Part shown: in pieces, positions 51,839 through 60,740 of the stretch | Numbering within the stretch: position 1 is the first letter of the stretch | Layout of the letters: the number at the start of each line of letters is the position of its first letter | Assembly: GCA_021737405.1 (NCBI GenBank) | Contig: JAIPEG010000002.1 | Coordinates: 1 to 64,000 of the forward strand | DNA: 64,000 nt | Source: Bacteriovoracaceae bacterium | GTDB lineage: Bacteria; Bdellovibrionota; Bacteriovoracia; Bacteriovoracales; Bacteriovoracaceae | Reading direction: 5' to 3' | Program-made: the position numbers and the translations under genes | Notes under the pieces: model-generated | The model's database searches: none | Told to the model about the DNA's origin: nothing | The model's input: the letters and a program-made list of their open reading frames with translations, nothing else

Positions 51839-52449
51839 TACTCGGAGGCTATTTCTCTCTCTGGAATATAATATAGAGTAAAGCCTGCAAAAATCAAATT
51901 AGGATCTTTTATTAATGGTCTGTTGTTATTATAAATAAGCTTCCACTTATTCGCTGTACCATATTTATCATTAGAAATTGTCACTAAAGAATCACCACTC
52001 TTAATTAGGTAAGGCAATCCTTCTGGGTTCCACATAAATTCTGTAGATGGTTTTTTGTATCTTATTACAGCGCCTTCAGAAACTGCGCTACCGCTTAGGC
52101 CATTTAGGTCTCTTAAGCTGCCCCACTTTCTATAGTCACCATACAGGTTAAAAGCGACCATCATCAGTGTTTCACCTCTTTTTACGGTGTAACTACCCTC
52201 GTCCTCTGTCATTATCACATCTGAAGATGCCAAGGAATCATCCAAAACAATTGGTTCAACCGAATCTTCACTTGCAACGAGAGGCTCGTCTTCAACTATT
52301 AATTCTTCGTTGTCTGCATCTACGATAAAGTCAGCATCACTGCTCATCATATCTCCAGAGTCTGCCGCTGCATTCTCCTTCTTTGAGCCTTTCGAACATG
52401 ACACTGTCGCTAGCAAACTAACGAGTAATAGAAAATTTAAAAACTTCAT
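51838..52449 (-). CDS. LysM-domain lipoprotein
   Basis: A 203-aa lipoprotein (signal MKFLNFLLLVSLLATVSC). A long acidic linker with many Asp/Glu/Ser follows (about 25-85). Two LysM-like domains come next (SYTVKRGETLMMVAFNLYGDYRKW and YLIKSGDSLVTISNDKYGTANKW), which bind peptidoglycan glycans. I start at the ATG at 52449, with GAGGAGAG just upstream. It is the first gene of the LysM-M48-like-amgK-murU run and is followed by a terminator. Confidence 0.85.
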   Translation of the reverse strand: MKFLNFLLLVSLLATVSCSKGSKKENAAADSGDMMSSDADFIVDADNEELIVEDEPLVASEDSVEPIVLDDSLASSDVIMTEDEGSYTVKRGETLMMVAFNLYGDYRKWGSLRDLNGLSGSAVSEGAVIRYKKPSTEFMWNPEGLPYLIKSGDSLVTISNDKYGTANKWKLIYNNNRPLIKDPNLIFAGFTLYYIPEREIASE

Positions 52450-52648
52450 ATCTCTCTCCTCTGTGTTTTGGATACATGACACTTTTCGGAATATATTACT
52501 AAGCACTTTAAGCAAAATGACTGAAATCATTAGTTTTTTCTTTAGGAACCTTATTTCAAATACTTAAGTGTAAAGAATACCTCGACCGGTTAAACAAATA
52601 TTGTCGGATCACTGTAATATCTGGCACATTCACAACAATTAAAAAGTG

Positions 52649-52664
52649 CCTGTGTGGACACAGG
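52649..52664 (+). repeat. Hairpin in leader of the beta-barrel-like gene
   Basis: The stem CCTGTG/CACAGG with loop TGGA lies 27 bases before the ATG at 52691. No T run follows, so it is not an evident terminator. It may be a leader structure or binding site. Confidence 0.4.
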
Positions 52665-52690
52665 TTAGCTTAAAAAGATAGCATCAGAGT

Positions 52691-53668
52691 ATGAGAATAA
52701 ATTGGTTCATTGTTATTTTTCTTACTTTACAACTAAAAATCACGTTGGCCCAGTCTGTCGTAGATGACATTGGCTCCTTTAGTAATGGTCTTGACTCAAA
52801 TGTTAATCCAGAACTCTCTACTGAAAAAATTGAGAAAATTGGTGCCACTGGAAGGATCTTTATTCTAACTAATAACTCAAGTAGCTATGGAAAGGGTGAT
52901 TTTATCTCTATCGTTTTAGATAATAAGCTCGTAAATCGCTCGCTCGTTGCCAAGACCACTTCAGGTAGCGGTGGAATAAAAATTATGAAGGTTTATAATC
53001 CAGAACTTCATAAACTTCTAAGGCCAGGAATGGATGTACAAATTATTCGTGGAGACGATAGTTATTTCAAGCTAAAGAAAAAACAGGAAGAAGATCCCGA
53101 GTCGACGGCCTTAATTAATGATGAAGAGGGTTTATTTGATGAGACAACTCTTCTTGAGGATGATTTAAATCTTGAAGAAAATACAAGTCGAAAAATCAAA
53201 ACGGATAACATCTTCTCTTTGTACCTTTCTCAGGTAGAGGGACAAGGTGTAGAGCAGGACACCAGACGTTATAGCCAAATTACAGGGGCATATGCCTACC
53301 AGGTAAATGATAACTTTTGGGCCGAGGTTTCTTATGGTGAAAATGTTATTAATGATTTTCCTGATGGAGGCCTTGATACAAAATTTTCAAGTCTTGTTTT
53401 CAAAATTAAATATACGGTCGAAGCTCCATTTTATTCTTTCATTCAACCATACGCTGGATATCAAATCACAAGAGCTGACAGTCCGGGTGCTGGATCGGGT
53501 GAAATAACTCCCGAACAACAAGAAGCCGAACTTGACCTTGTAGAGAGTTTGCAAAAAAATCAGCCTGTCTTTGGTGTTACTATTCTTAAACGACTTGTTC
53601 CTGGTTGGTTCGCTCGACTTGACATTGGATCTGATGCGCTAAACTTTGGATTTGCTCTTGAATTTTAA
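52691..53668 (+). CDS. Exported protein with probable C-terminal beta-barrel
   Basis: A 325-aa protein with Sec signal (MRINWFIVIFLTLQLKITLAQ). The N-terminal half (about 40-125) looks like a small beta domain, an acidic stretch follows, and the C-terminal half has alternating aromatic strands (YSQITGAYAYQVNDNFWAEV, then WFARLDIGSD) and ends in Phe (FGFALEF), a sorting signal for BAM. I do not recognise the family. Its 3' end overlaps a small lipoprotein gene. Confidence 0.65.
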   Translation: MRINWFIVIFLTLQLKITLAQSVVDDIGSFSNGLDSNVNPELSTEKIEKIGATGRIFILTNNSSSYGKGDFISIVLDNKLVNRSLVAKTTSGSGGIKIMKVYNPELHKLLRPGMDVQIIRGDDSYFKLKKKQEEDPESTALINDEEGLFDETTLLEDDLNLEENTSRKIKTDNIFSLYLSQVEGQGVEQDTRRYSQITGAYAYQVNDNFWAEVSYGENVINDFPDGGLDTKFSSLVFKIKYTVEAPFYSFIQPYAGYQITRADSPGAGSGEITPEQQEAELDLVESLQKNQPVFGVTILKRLVPGWFARLDIGSDALNFGFALEF

Positions 53669-53834
53669 TCTTCTCGTCTTCTTCATTTTTATAAACAGCG
53701 TTATATTTTCTTGTGGTGTAAAGTCAGACCCAATACCTCCTCAGGATACCTTGCTACCATCAATTGAAGGTCAATTTATGACAGTTCCTAAAGTTGAGAA
53801 AGACGACAAGAAATCAAAGTCTCAAAAAAAATGA
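53658..53834 (+). CDS. Small lipoprotein, LptM (YifL)-like
   Basis: A 58-aa protein: hydrophobic signal, lipobox-like FSC, then GVKSDPIPP, which resembles the CGxKGPLxPP start of LptM/YifL, a lipoprotein that helps LptD mature. The tail is Lys-rich. I prefer the TTG at 53658 (GGA about seven bases upstream); a TTG at 53646 is possible. It overlaps the previous gene by 11 bases and folK by 4 bases. Assignment to LptM is tentative. Confidence 0.6.
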   Translation: MNFNLLVFFIFINSVIFSCGVKSDPIPPQDTLLPSIEGQFMTVPKVEKDDKKSKSQKK

Positions 53835-54298
53835 GTTTAATTTTATCGACTGGAACAAACCTTGGTAATCGTCTTGAAAACTTGGTCAACGCCAAAGAAG
53901 AACTCTGTAAGCACTTCTCTCTTTTAGAAGAATCAAATGTTTATGAGTCCCCTGCTGTCGACTACACTCTTCAACCAGACTTTCTTAATCAAGTACTAGA
54001 ATTTAAAATCCCAGAAGAAAATCCTTATGAAGTTCTTTATATAATAAATAGTATTGAGAACGATTTTGGACGAAGCAGAGTTATCGACAAAGGACCAAGG
54101 ACACTTGATATTGACATACTCTTTTGGAAAACTGAGATCATTGATAATGATAAATTAACCATTCCCCACCCTAGACTATTTAACAGAAGCTTTATAGTCC
54201 TCCCTCTTAAAGAGCTCTCAGGTTTTACAAATCTTTCAGAAAAATTTGAGTTCCCAAAAACTTTTGACAATACTTGTTGGTTATTTCAAAAGGTTTGA
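53831..54298 (+). CDS. folK: 2-amino-4-hydroxy-6-hydroxymethyldihydropteridine pyrophosphokinase
   Basis: HPPK of the folate pathway, which transfers pyrophosphate from ATP to the pterin. The signature GPRTLDIDILFW carries the two Mg-binding Asp, and the pattern STGTNLGNRLENL at the start and IPHPRLFNRSFIVLPL at the end are typical. Length is 155 aa. The ATG overlaps the small lipoprotein stop by 4 bases. No other fol genes except folD are in the window. Confidence 0.94.
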   Translation: MSLILSTGTNLGNRLENLVNAKEELCKHFSLLEESNVYESPAVDYTLQPDFLNQVLEFKIPEENPYEVLYIINSIENDFGRSRVIDKGPRTLDIDILFWKTEIIDNDKLTIPHPRLFNRSFIVLPLKELSGFTNLSEKFEFPKTFDNTCWLFQKV

Positions 54299-54317
54299 CA
54301 ACTTCCTCTCATATAAA

Positions 54318-54347
54318 TTGACCCAAATTAATGCTCGGTCCTATAAT
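54318..54347 (+). promoter_or_regulatory. Sigma-70 promoter for acyl-CoA dehydrogenase-etfBA
   Basis: TTGACC (54318-54323), an 18-base spacer and a consensus TATAAT (54342-54347) lie 35 bases before the ATG. Confidence 0.7.
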
Positions 54348-54382
54348 GGTGAGGTCCATTACAACACTAGGATTTTCTGAAA

Positions 54383-55522
54383 ATGATAAACTTTGAATTA
54401 AGCCAAGAACAAAAAGAAATTCACACCATGGCGATGAAGTTTGCCAGACAAGAAATGATTCCGAAAGCTAGTGAATACGATCAAAAATCAGAAATGCCAT
54501 TAGAAATTTTAGAAAAAGCGTGGAGCCTAGGCTTGGTGAACACCTGCATTCCTACTGAGTTTGGCGGAACTGGTTTTAGTACAATGGACTCAATGATCAT
54601 TACTGAAGCTCTGGCCTACGGATGTTTAGGAATGAATACCGCCCTTATGGCAAATGATCTCGCACTTTTGCCAATCGTGATTGGTGGAGATGATGTTCAA
54701 AAAAAGAAGTTCCTAACGCCCTTTACTGAAAGTTATAAGATTGCTGCGTTTTGCTTAACAGAGCCAGGAAATGGCAGTGATGCTGGAGGCATAAAAACGA
54801 GTATCAAAGATGGAGGCGACCACTGGCTTATCAATGGTCAGAAAATGTGGATTACTAACGCGGGTTATGCGGATTTGTTTACTCTTTATGGCACAATCGA
54901 TCCAGAGCTAAAGCACAAAGGCATTAGTGCTGTTGTTATTGAAAAGGGAACTGAGGGCATTGAAATTGGTGCTGCTGAGAAAAAGATGGGCCACTGTTGC
55001 TCTGATACACGCTCAGTTACTTTTAAAGACGTGAAGATCCCTAAAGAAAATATGTTAGGCGCACCTGGAGATGGCTGGAAGATAGCGATGAAAACCCTTG
55101 ATCACTCTAGACCAATGGTGGCCGCATCAGCTGTTGGTGGTGCTCAATGCTCGCTTGATTACGCTACTCAATACTCCAAAGAAAGAGTTCAGTTTAATAA
55201 ACCCATTGCTGCTCATCAAGCAATTCAATTTATGCTTGCTGATATGGCGACAAAAATTGAAGCGGCTAGACTTCTTGTATACAAATCAGCTTGGCTTATA
55301 GACCAAGGCCTATCAAATACAAAAATTGCCTCAATGGCGAAAGCATTTGCTTCTGACTCATTTATGCAGGTCGCAACTGACGCAGTTCAGATTTACGGAG
55401 GCTATGGATATAGTAAAGAATATCCTGTGGAAAAGTTAATGAGGGACGCTAAACTTATTCAAATTTACGAAGGCACCTCCCAAATACAAAGACTAGTTAT
55501 CGCCAAAGAGGTTCTTAAATAA
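54383..55522 (+). CDS. Acyl-CoA dehydrogenase
   Basis: FAD enzyme that desaturates acyl-CoA and passes electrons to EtfAB. Motifs: FCLTEPGNGSDAGG near residue 132, WITNAGYADLF and, near the C-terminus, IYEGTSQIQRLVIAK with the catalytic Glu in the short/medium-chain position. Length is 379 aa. It heads an operon with etfB and etfA (30 bases to etfB). Chain-length specificity cannot be read; proximity to etf and an IcmF enzyme in the window suggests short or branched acyl-CoA. Confidence 0.93.
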   Translation: MINFELSQEQKEIHTMAMKFARQEMIPKASEYDQKSEMPLEILEKAWSLGLVNTCIPTEFGGTGFSTMDSMIITEALAYGCLGMNTALMANDLALLPIVIGGDDVQKKKFLTPFTESYKIAAFCLTEPGNGSDAGGIKTSIKDGGDHWLINGQKMWITNAGYADLFTLYGTIDPELKHKGISAVVIEKGTEGIEIGAAEKKMGHCCSDTRSVTFKDVKIPKENMLGAPGDGWKIAMKTLDHSRPMVAASAVGGAQCSLDYATQYSKERVQFNKPIAAHQAIQFMLADMATKIEAARLLVYKSAWLIDQGLSNTKIASMAKAFASDSFMQVATDAVQIYGGYGYSKEYPVEKLMRDAKLIQIYEGTSQIQRLVIAKEVLK

Positions 55523-55552
55523 AATAGTTTTTTTCTTTTTAAGGAGATAAAT

Positions 55553-56341
55553 ATGAATATTTTCGTCTGTGTGAAACAAGTGCCAGACACTGAAACAAAA
55601 ATCACACCAAGTGGAGATGGCACCTTCATCGAAACAAGTTCTATTAAGTGGATTATGAACCCTTATGATGAATTCGCTGTTGAACAAGCTCTTTTATTGA
55701 AGGCAGCTAATGCTGGCTCAACTGTTACTGTTCTCAGAGTTGGATCAACTCAAGATACTGAAGCCCTTAGAACGGCTCTAGCAATGGGAGCCGATGAAGC
55801 TATCCTTGTTGAGGGTCAAGACAATCTTGATTCGTACATGATTGCTAAGTCACTTAAGGGTGCTATTGAGAAATCTGGTAAGAACCCAGATATTCTTTTT
55901 ACTGGTAAGCAAGCAATTGATGACGATTGTTTACAGGTTCCTCAACTACTTGCTCAAATGATCGACATGCCATCCGTTTCTGTGGTTGTTGGCTTCGAAT
56001 CAGAGGGTGGAAAAGTTACCCTTAAAAGAGAAGTAGAAGGTGGGGCTCTAGAGGTCTATGAAGTTAATACTCCAGTAGTTGTTGCTTGTAATAAAGGCAT
56101 CAACACACCAAGGTATGCGAGTCTTCCAGGTATCATGAAGGCCAAAAAGAAGCCTTTACAAAACTTATCTCTCGCCGATGTTGGTGTTAGTGGGGATGAT
56201 CGTAGGGTGAAATATAGCAACTTTCAACTACCTCCAGAAAAACCACCTGGTAAAAAGTTTGATGCAATGGATGAAGGTAAACAAGCAGAGATTGTAGCTG
56301 AAGTTGTACAACTCCTTCGTAACGAAGCTAAAGTCATCTAA
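55553..56341 (+). CDS. etfB: Electron transfer flavoprotein beta subunit
   Basis: AMP-binding subunit of ETF, which takes electrons from acyl-CoA dehydrogenase. It starts MNIFVCVKQVPDTETKI, and the middle stretch DILFTGKQAIDDDCLQVPQLLA and KREVEGG are characteristic. Length is 262 aa. AAGGAG lies seven bases before the ATG. etfA follows after 13 bases. Confidence 0.96.
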   Translation: MNIFVCVKQVPDTETKITPSGDGTFIETSSIKWIMNPYDEFAVEQALLLKAANAGSTVTVLRVGSTQDTEALRTALAMGADEAILVEGQDNLDSYMIAKSLKGAIEKSGKNPDILFTGKQAIDDDCLQVPQLLAQMIDMPSVSVVVGFESEGGKVTLKREVEGGALEVYEVNTPVVVACNKGINTPRYASLPGIMKAKKKPLQNLSLADVGVSGDDRRVKYSNFQLPPEKPPGKKFDAMDEGKQAEIVAEVVQLLRNEAKVI

Positions 56342-56354
56342 GGGAGTCTTAAAA

Positions 56355-57311
56355 ATGTCAAAAGTATTAGTTTTCACAGAAACAACAGATAGTAATGTTA
56401 AGTCAGTCACACTAGAAATTCTCGGTCGCCTTGCTGGTCAAGAAATTGATGTTGCCTGCATCGGTAACTTACCTGCCGATGGACAAAAGGCTCTTGCAGA
56501 GCATGGTGCTGGCAATATTCATAAAATCACGGGCAGTGGATTAGATCAATACTCGCCAGAAGGTTATGCAAAGGCCCTAAAATCAGTCATCGAAAAAGGT
56601 GGTTATGATTATGTAATGGCGGGTTCTACTTCTTTAGGAAAAGATTTATTTCCAAGACTTGCTGGTAACTTTGATGCCGGTATGGCCACAGAGGTAACAA
56701 ACTTTACAATGGATGGTGGTACATTTGCAGGTACTCGACCGCTTTTTGCAGGTAAAGTTCTCGCCAAAGTAGAAATCCAGGGTCCAAAGCCTCACTTCGT
56801 AACTGTTCGACCAAACGCTCTTGGTATGCCAGAAAGTGCATCGGCTGGTGCTGGTAACGTCCAGGATGTTGCTGCAGAAGTTGGTGAAATCAGAGCGGCG
56901 ATAAAAGAAATTGTAAAAGGTGCATCTGAAAAAGTTGATCTCACAGAAGCTAATATTATTATTAGTGGTGGTCGTGCTATGAAAAATGCCGAAAACTTCA
57001 AGATCTTAGAAGAATGTGCTGATGTTATTGGTGCTACCGTTGGTGCCTCTCGTGCTGCCGTTGACAGTGGGTTTGCCCCACATGCTATGCAAGTAGGTCA
57101 AACCGGAAAAACGGTTTCTCCGACTCTTTATATAGCTTGTGGAATCTCGGGCGCAATTCAACACTTGGCTGGGATGAGAACCTCAAAGGTAATCGTTGCG
57201 ATCAATACTGATCCCGACGCGCCCATTTTCACAAAAGCTGACTATGGCATTGTTGGTGACCTTTTTAAAATCGTGCCCATACTTACCGAAGAATTTAAAA
57301 AAATTATGTAA
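56355..57311 (+). CDS. etfA: Electron transfer flavoprotein alpha subunit
   Basis: FAD-binding subunit of ETF. Family stretches: DYVMAGSTSLGKDLFPRLA, then ISGGRAMKNAENF and VGQTGKTVSPTLYIACGISG with the FAD-contacting region. Start at the ATG at 56355, with GGGAG upstream, gives 318 aa; an upstream reading from 56304 overlaps etfB and lacks support. A terminator follows the stop. Quinone transfer (ETF-QO) is not encoded here. Confidence 0.97.
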   Translation: MSKVLVFTETTDSNVKSVTLEILGRLAGQEIDVACIGNLPADGQKALAEHGAGNIHKITGSGLDQYSPEGYAKALKSVIEKGGYDYVMAGSTSLGKDLFPRLAGNFDAGMATEVTNFTMDGGTFAGTRPLFAGKVLAKVEIQGPKPHFVTVRPNALGMPESASAGAGNVQDVAAEVGEIRAAIKEIVKGASEKVDLTEANIIISGGRAMKNAENFKILEECADVIGATVGASRAAVDSGFAPHAMQVGQTGKTVSPTLYIACGISGAIQHLAGMRTSKVIVAINTDPDAPIFTKADYGIVGDLFKIVPILTEEFKKIM

Positions 57312-57317
57312 TAAAGA

Positions 57318-57340
57318 AGCCCCGAAAGGGGCTTTTTTTT
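57318..57340. terminator. Intrinsic terminator after etfA
   Basis: The stem AGCCCC/GGGGCT with a GAAA tetraloop is followed by eight T. It also lies at the end of the convergent gene and may act in both directions. Confidence 0.95.
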
Positions 57341-58532
57341 AAAATGAAAAGCCTACTTTTTCTGGCTCTATACTTGATGGTGTTCTATCACCCATATTAT
57401 CCATTTCTTTTCTCATTTGTTCGAAATCTTCGGCTTGGCCATCCTCGTATAATGGCTCTTCAGCATTGTTTACTCTGTTTCCATCAACTTCTTCATAGAC
57501 TGCGTCTTCATTTGATTCGACAACATCGTCCTTGTAAAGATCAGGTTGAGGCTCGCTACTTTCATACACTTCTGGCTTTTCGATTTGGGCATTAACTGCG
57601 GCCGGAGAATCCTGAACCTCAACGGCTTGTCGCTCAGGAGCTGCTCCAAACTTCTCTTCAATACTTCCTTTCTTTTCATAAGTTACAAAGTTCAACATTG
57701 CACCAGCAAGTGGTCCTGTAGAAAATCTAACTTTAATTTCGTCATTGCTAATATTAGTAACGATTCCTTGGGTACCTCTGCCATCACTAAAAGTACCATG
57801 ATCCATTATCCTAGCTTCTGTAGACACTGATTCTGTCTGATTTTTTGTACCAACATGCAGCTTTATATTTTCTAAAATTAATTCACCATTTTTCAGATAG
57901 GCGTAGCCCTCTACATCTTGTGATCTTAAGACATTTCTATTTTTCTTGGGATCCAATGCTGATACTAGAAACAAATCTTCTTCAATATCATATTTACTTT
58001 TCTTCTGCTCTACGACCTCTTCTTTCAAAACTTCGTCCTCAACGTTTACTGAGCTCTTAACTCTTACCGCTTCAACTATTTCATAACCTTCACCAAAGAT
58101 TTTAAATAAGGCGATTGTTCCCTCTTCAGTTAGTAATGAAATCTTAAATGTCTGCTCAACATCGTTATCTATTCTTACTGTACTTAAAGATATTAATTTT
58201 ACTTCAACAACAACAGAACTTGCTTTAGGGTTTCTAATAGCATCATATGCGACTCTTCCCTCTTCATTGATAACTCTTTTGATCTCCCATTTGCCATCAA
58301 CCAAACTAGACATTGATAGCGGTACTTCTTGTACGAGGGGTAATTTTTTTTCAAATGAGGCCACAATCCTCTTTTCGTTTGGTATTGGTAAATTAAGCTT
58401 AACCTCTTCTACCTCGTCCATGAAATTGGCCGTATAAAACTGCTTATCGTAATAGGTCTCCGCTATAGCGACCAAGGATAAGAACCCTAGCCCCACGATA
58501 AAAATTTTAGCGATTGCCTTTAAAGCTTTCAT
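57339..58532 (-). CDS. Exported acidic protein of unknown function
   Basis: A 397-aa protein with an N-terminal signal peptide or anchor (residues 7-24, ending AIAE). The middle part (about 60-300) is beta-rich, and the last ~90 residues are strongly acidic with repeated short aromatic-acidic pieces (DLYKDD, AVYEEV, PLYEDG). No family recognised. TTGGAGGAAT just before the ATG gives a strong ribosome site. It is transcribed alone and converges with etfA. Confidence 0.7.
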   Translation of the reverse strand: MKALKAIAKIFIVGLGFLSLVAIAETYYDKQFYTANFMDEVEEVKLNLPIPNEKRIVASFEKKLPLVQEVPLSMSSLVDGKWEIKRVINEEGRVAYDAIRNPKASSVVVEVKLISLSTVRIDNDVEQTFKISLLTEEGTIALFKIFGEGYEIVEAVRVKSSVNVEDEVLKEEVVEQKKSKYDIEEDLFLVSALDPKKNRNVLRSQDVEGYAYLKNGELILENIKLHVGTKNQTESVSTEARIMDHGTFSDGRGTQGIVTNISNDEIKVRFSTGPLAGAMLNFVTYEKKGSIEEKFGAAPERQAVEVQDSPAAVNAQIEKPEVYESSEPQPDLYKDDVVESNEDAVYEEVDGNRVNNAEEPLYEDGQAEDFEQMRKEMDNMGDRTPSSIEPEKVGFSF

Positions 58533-58664
58533 TATTCCTCCAACTTACTGAGGTATAATGCAAGGCGTGGGCCAACACTAAGGCTTAAAGATTAAACACT
58601 TTGTATGAGTTTCAAAGACCCTAAGCACCTGTTTTTACTATAAATGTGGTCATGTTTGATGAGA

Positions 58665-58683
58665 AGGCACTCGGTGAGTGCCT
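58665..58683. repeat. Perfect 8-bp hairpin in intergenic region
   Basis: AGGCACTC-GGT-GAGTGCCT lies about 55 bases after the stop of the 63-aa gene on the minus strand. It lacks a T run on either side, so it may be a weak terminator, a processing signal or an operator. The rest of the 204-base gap (58533-58736) holds no gene that I can support. Confidence 0.5.
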
Positions 58684-58736
58684 AATGGAAGTGTAAAAAG
58701 ATTGTACACGTTAGAATTTTCTACACAGATTAATCT

Positions 58737-58928
58737 CTAATCTATCTTAGGCGCTCTACCTGTATAGTCGCCATGAGAGGCACGGAATCTTTTAAGAGCG
58801 ATAACAACTAAGTCTTCAAAAGGAATCCCGCTATTTTTCGCCATATTTTCCAAGGATTCTACAACATCCTTTTCTATTTTAACCTTTAGTTCCTTAAGAT
58901 CACCCTGATTATGCTTCTGCGATTTCAT
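58737..58928 (-). CDS. Small ribbon-helix-helix-like protein
   Basis: A 63-aa basic protein. Residues 13-50 (KELKVKIEKDVVESLENMA and GIPFEDLVVIALKRF) fit a strand-helix-helix fold of Arc/MetJ type, which binds DNA as a dimer. No toxin gene is adjacent. It is the last gene of mrp-DUF4388-like-this, 9 bases after its neighbour. Confidence 0.6.
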   Translation of the reverse strand: MKSQKHNQGDLKELKVKIEKDVVESLENMAKNSGIPFEDLVVIALKRFRASHGDYTGRAPKID

Positions 58929-58937
58929 AATTTGTCC

Positions 58938-59468
58938 TTAAGCCAATACCTTAATGGCAGCCTTTTTTCTTAGGCTAACGAGAGAGTTACAGATTTGATA
59001 TTCAAGTAAATCCGACTCTTTAAATATATCTGATACTTTATTAAAATCAGAAATAACAGTCAAAACTTCAAACTCCCAAAAGGAAATATTTGGACCCCTT
59101 GCAATGAAATCAGGGTCAATAAGAAGCCTTATATGATCTGGTGGCCGATACTTCTTTGCGCTTAAGTAAGCCTGATATATGTTCTGACCATCTTTAACAA
59201 AGTCCTCATAAGTTATTTCAAATATTGCTTCAGATAAAGTGACGATTTCAGGCTCAACAACAAAAGATAAGCTGTCGTGCTCTAAGTCATCGATAACAAT
59301 ATGAAAGAGAGAAGACTTGCCAGTATTTCCTTTATAAGAAGAAAAAACAATCATTCCATCTAAGAGAGAAACTTTTCCTAGATACTTTCCACTCGTTTTC
59401 TCAAGAACATTTACTCTTCCTGTGAAGCTAAGGGTAACCTGATCTGCAATGGTTTTTATAAAGGCCAA
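58938..59468 (-). CDS. DUF4388/PATAN-like protein
   Basis: A 176-aa soluble protein. The N-terminal ~100 residues (LSFTGRVNVLEKTSGKYLGKV then LLDGMIVFSSYKG) resemble the PATAN domain (DUF4388), often found in regulators of motility or type IV pili. The C-terminal part looks helical. It sits 7 bases after mrp and 9 bases before the small RHH-like gene. The family call is tentative. Confidence 0.5.
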   Translation of the reverse strand: MAFIKTIADQVTLSFTGRVNVLEKTSGKYLGKVSLLDGMIVFSSYKGNTGKSSLFHIVIDDLEHDSLSFVVEPEIVTLSEAIFEITYEDFVKDGQNIYQAYLSAKKYRPPDHIRLLIDPDFIARGPNISFWEFEVLTVISDFNKVSDIFKESDLLEYQICNSLVSLRKKAAIKVLA

Positions 59469-59475
59469 TTTCTTC

Positions 59476-60594
59476 CTATTTAAAAAGCTTTCCTAAAAAT
59501 CCTTTCTCTTTGTTTATTTTAGCAACTTTTTGCGCGATATCCACATAAGATCTATAACCCTCATTATCCTTATAAGAATCGTCAACCATATAAGGCTTTC
59601 CACTATCGCCACCTTCACGCATGACCATTTCTAGAGGAATACTACCGAGGAATTCAACCTCTAGCTCTTTTGCAATATTTTTAACGCCATCTTTTCCAAA
59701 AATATAATATTTCTCTTCTTTTCCCTCTGGCGAAAAGTAAGCCATATTTTCAACCATTCCAATAATTGGAATATTTACTTGTTGAAACATTCTCAAACCC
59801 TTAATGGTATCCGCAATGGCCACACTCTGAGGAGTAGATACAACAACAACCCCATCGACCTCTGTATTTTGAACAAGAGACAATTGAGTATCACCAGTTC
59901 CTGGGGGAAGATCAATTATAAGGTAATCCAACTCACCCCAATCAGTATCGAAGAAAAATTGATTTAATACTCCTCCTAGCATTGGTCCTCGCCAGATGAC
60001 AGGATCATTATCATTTATAAATAATCCAAAACTTATAAACTTCATGCCATAAGCTTCAAGTGGCTTAATCTTTTTATTCGATGTGGCTTCCGGTTTGGCG
60101 CCTTTCTTATTCAATAACAGAGGTAGGCTTGGGCCGTATATGTCAGCGTCAAGCATGCCTACGGTATTCCCAAGAGCCTTCAAGCTTAAAGAGAGGTTTA
60201 CCGCTACAGTACTTTTTCCAACACCACCCTTGCAGCTTGATACAGCAATTACTTTTTTAACGCCTGGAATTCTTTTTTTATTCCCATTTACACCATGACC
60301 AACTTTTAAAGATGCGTGTGCAGCTGTTGGCTTTTGGGCCGGCTCATTAGATGTGCCTTCACTAGATATTGTTTTCACTAAAACTTTTTCTGGATCGTAA
60401 CTACCTGACAAGCTTTCGATTATTTTATCTTCGATCAGTCTTTTTTCTTTCGGTGGTATGCCATCTCTCTTATAAGTTACAATCAATTCACCGGACTCTT
60501 TTGCTTCAGTATTTACCCAGCGGTTTTCCTCGGTAAGTGATTTTCCAGTCACGGGATTCAAAACGTCGCTTAATAGCTTTAATGTATTTTCCAT
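59476..60594 (-). CDS. Mrp/ApbC-type P-loop ATPase
   Basis: A 372-aa Fe-S cluster carrier or scaffold ATPase. The N-terminal ~75 residues resemble a MIP18 (DUF59) domain without its Cys. The deviant Walker A is CKGGVGKSTVAVNLS and Walker B region is DYLIIDLPPGTGDTQL. The region where many Mrp proteins have CxxC reads ENMAYFSPEGKEEKYYIFG, without Cys; the same variant occurs in several lineages. AGGAGT lies before the ATG. It heads a three-gene operon. Confidence 0.9.
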   Translation of the reverse strand: MENTLKLLSDVLNPVTGKSLTEENRWVNTEAKESGELIVTYKRDGIPPKEKRLIEDKIIESLSGSYDPEKVLVKTISSEGTSNEPAQKPTAAHASLKVGHGVNGNKKRIPGVKKVIAVSSCKGGVGKSTVAVNLSLSLKALGNTVGMLDADIYGPSLPLLLNKKGAKPEATSNKKIKPLEAYGMKFISFGLFINDNDPVIWRGPMLGGVLNQFFFDTDWGELDYLIIDLPPGTGDTQLSLVQNTEVDGVVVVSTPQSVAIADTIKGLRMFQQVNIPIIGMVENMAYFSPEGKEEKYYIFGKDGVKNIAKELEVEFLGSIPLEMVMREGGDSGKPYMVDDSYKDNEGYRSYVDIAQKVAKINKEKGFLGKLFK

Positions 60595-60740
60595 TAGTAC
60601 TCCTTATCTGACTTTTTAAAGCAAGTTTAAGACTTTTAAAAGGATTTAAATACTTGTTTGCTTTGACAAAGTTACCGCCCAAACAAACCTCTGGCGCACA
60701 ATGACATTTCCCTTTACCATAGTAGAGCTAACCCTTTAAA

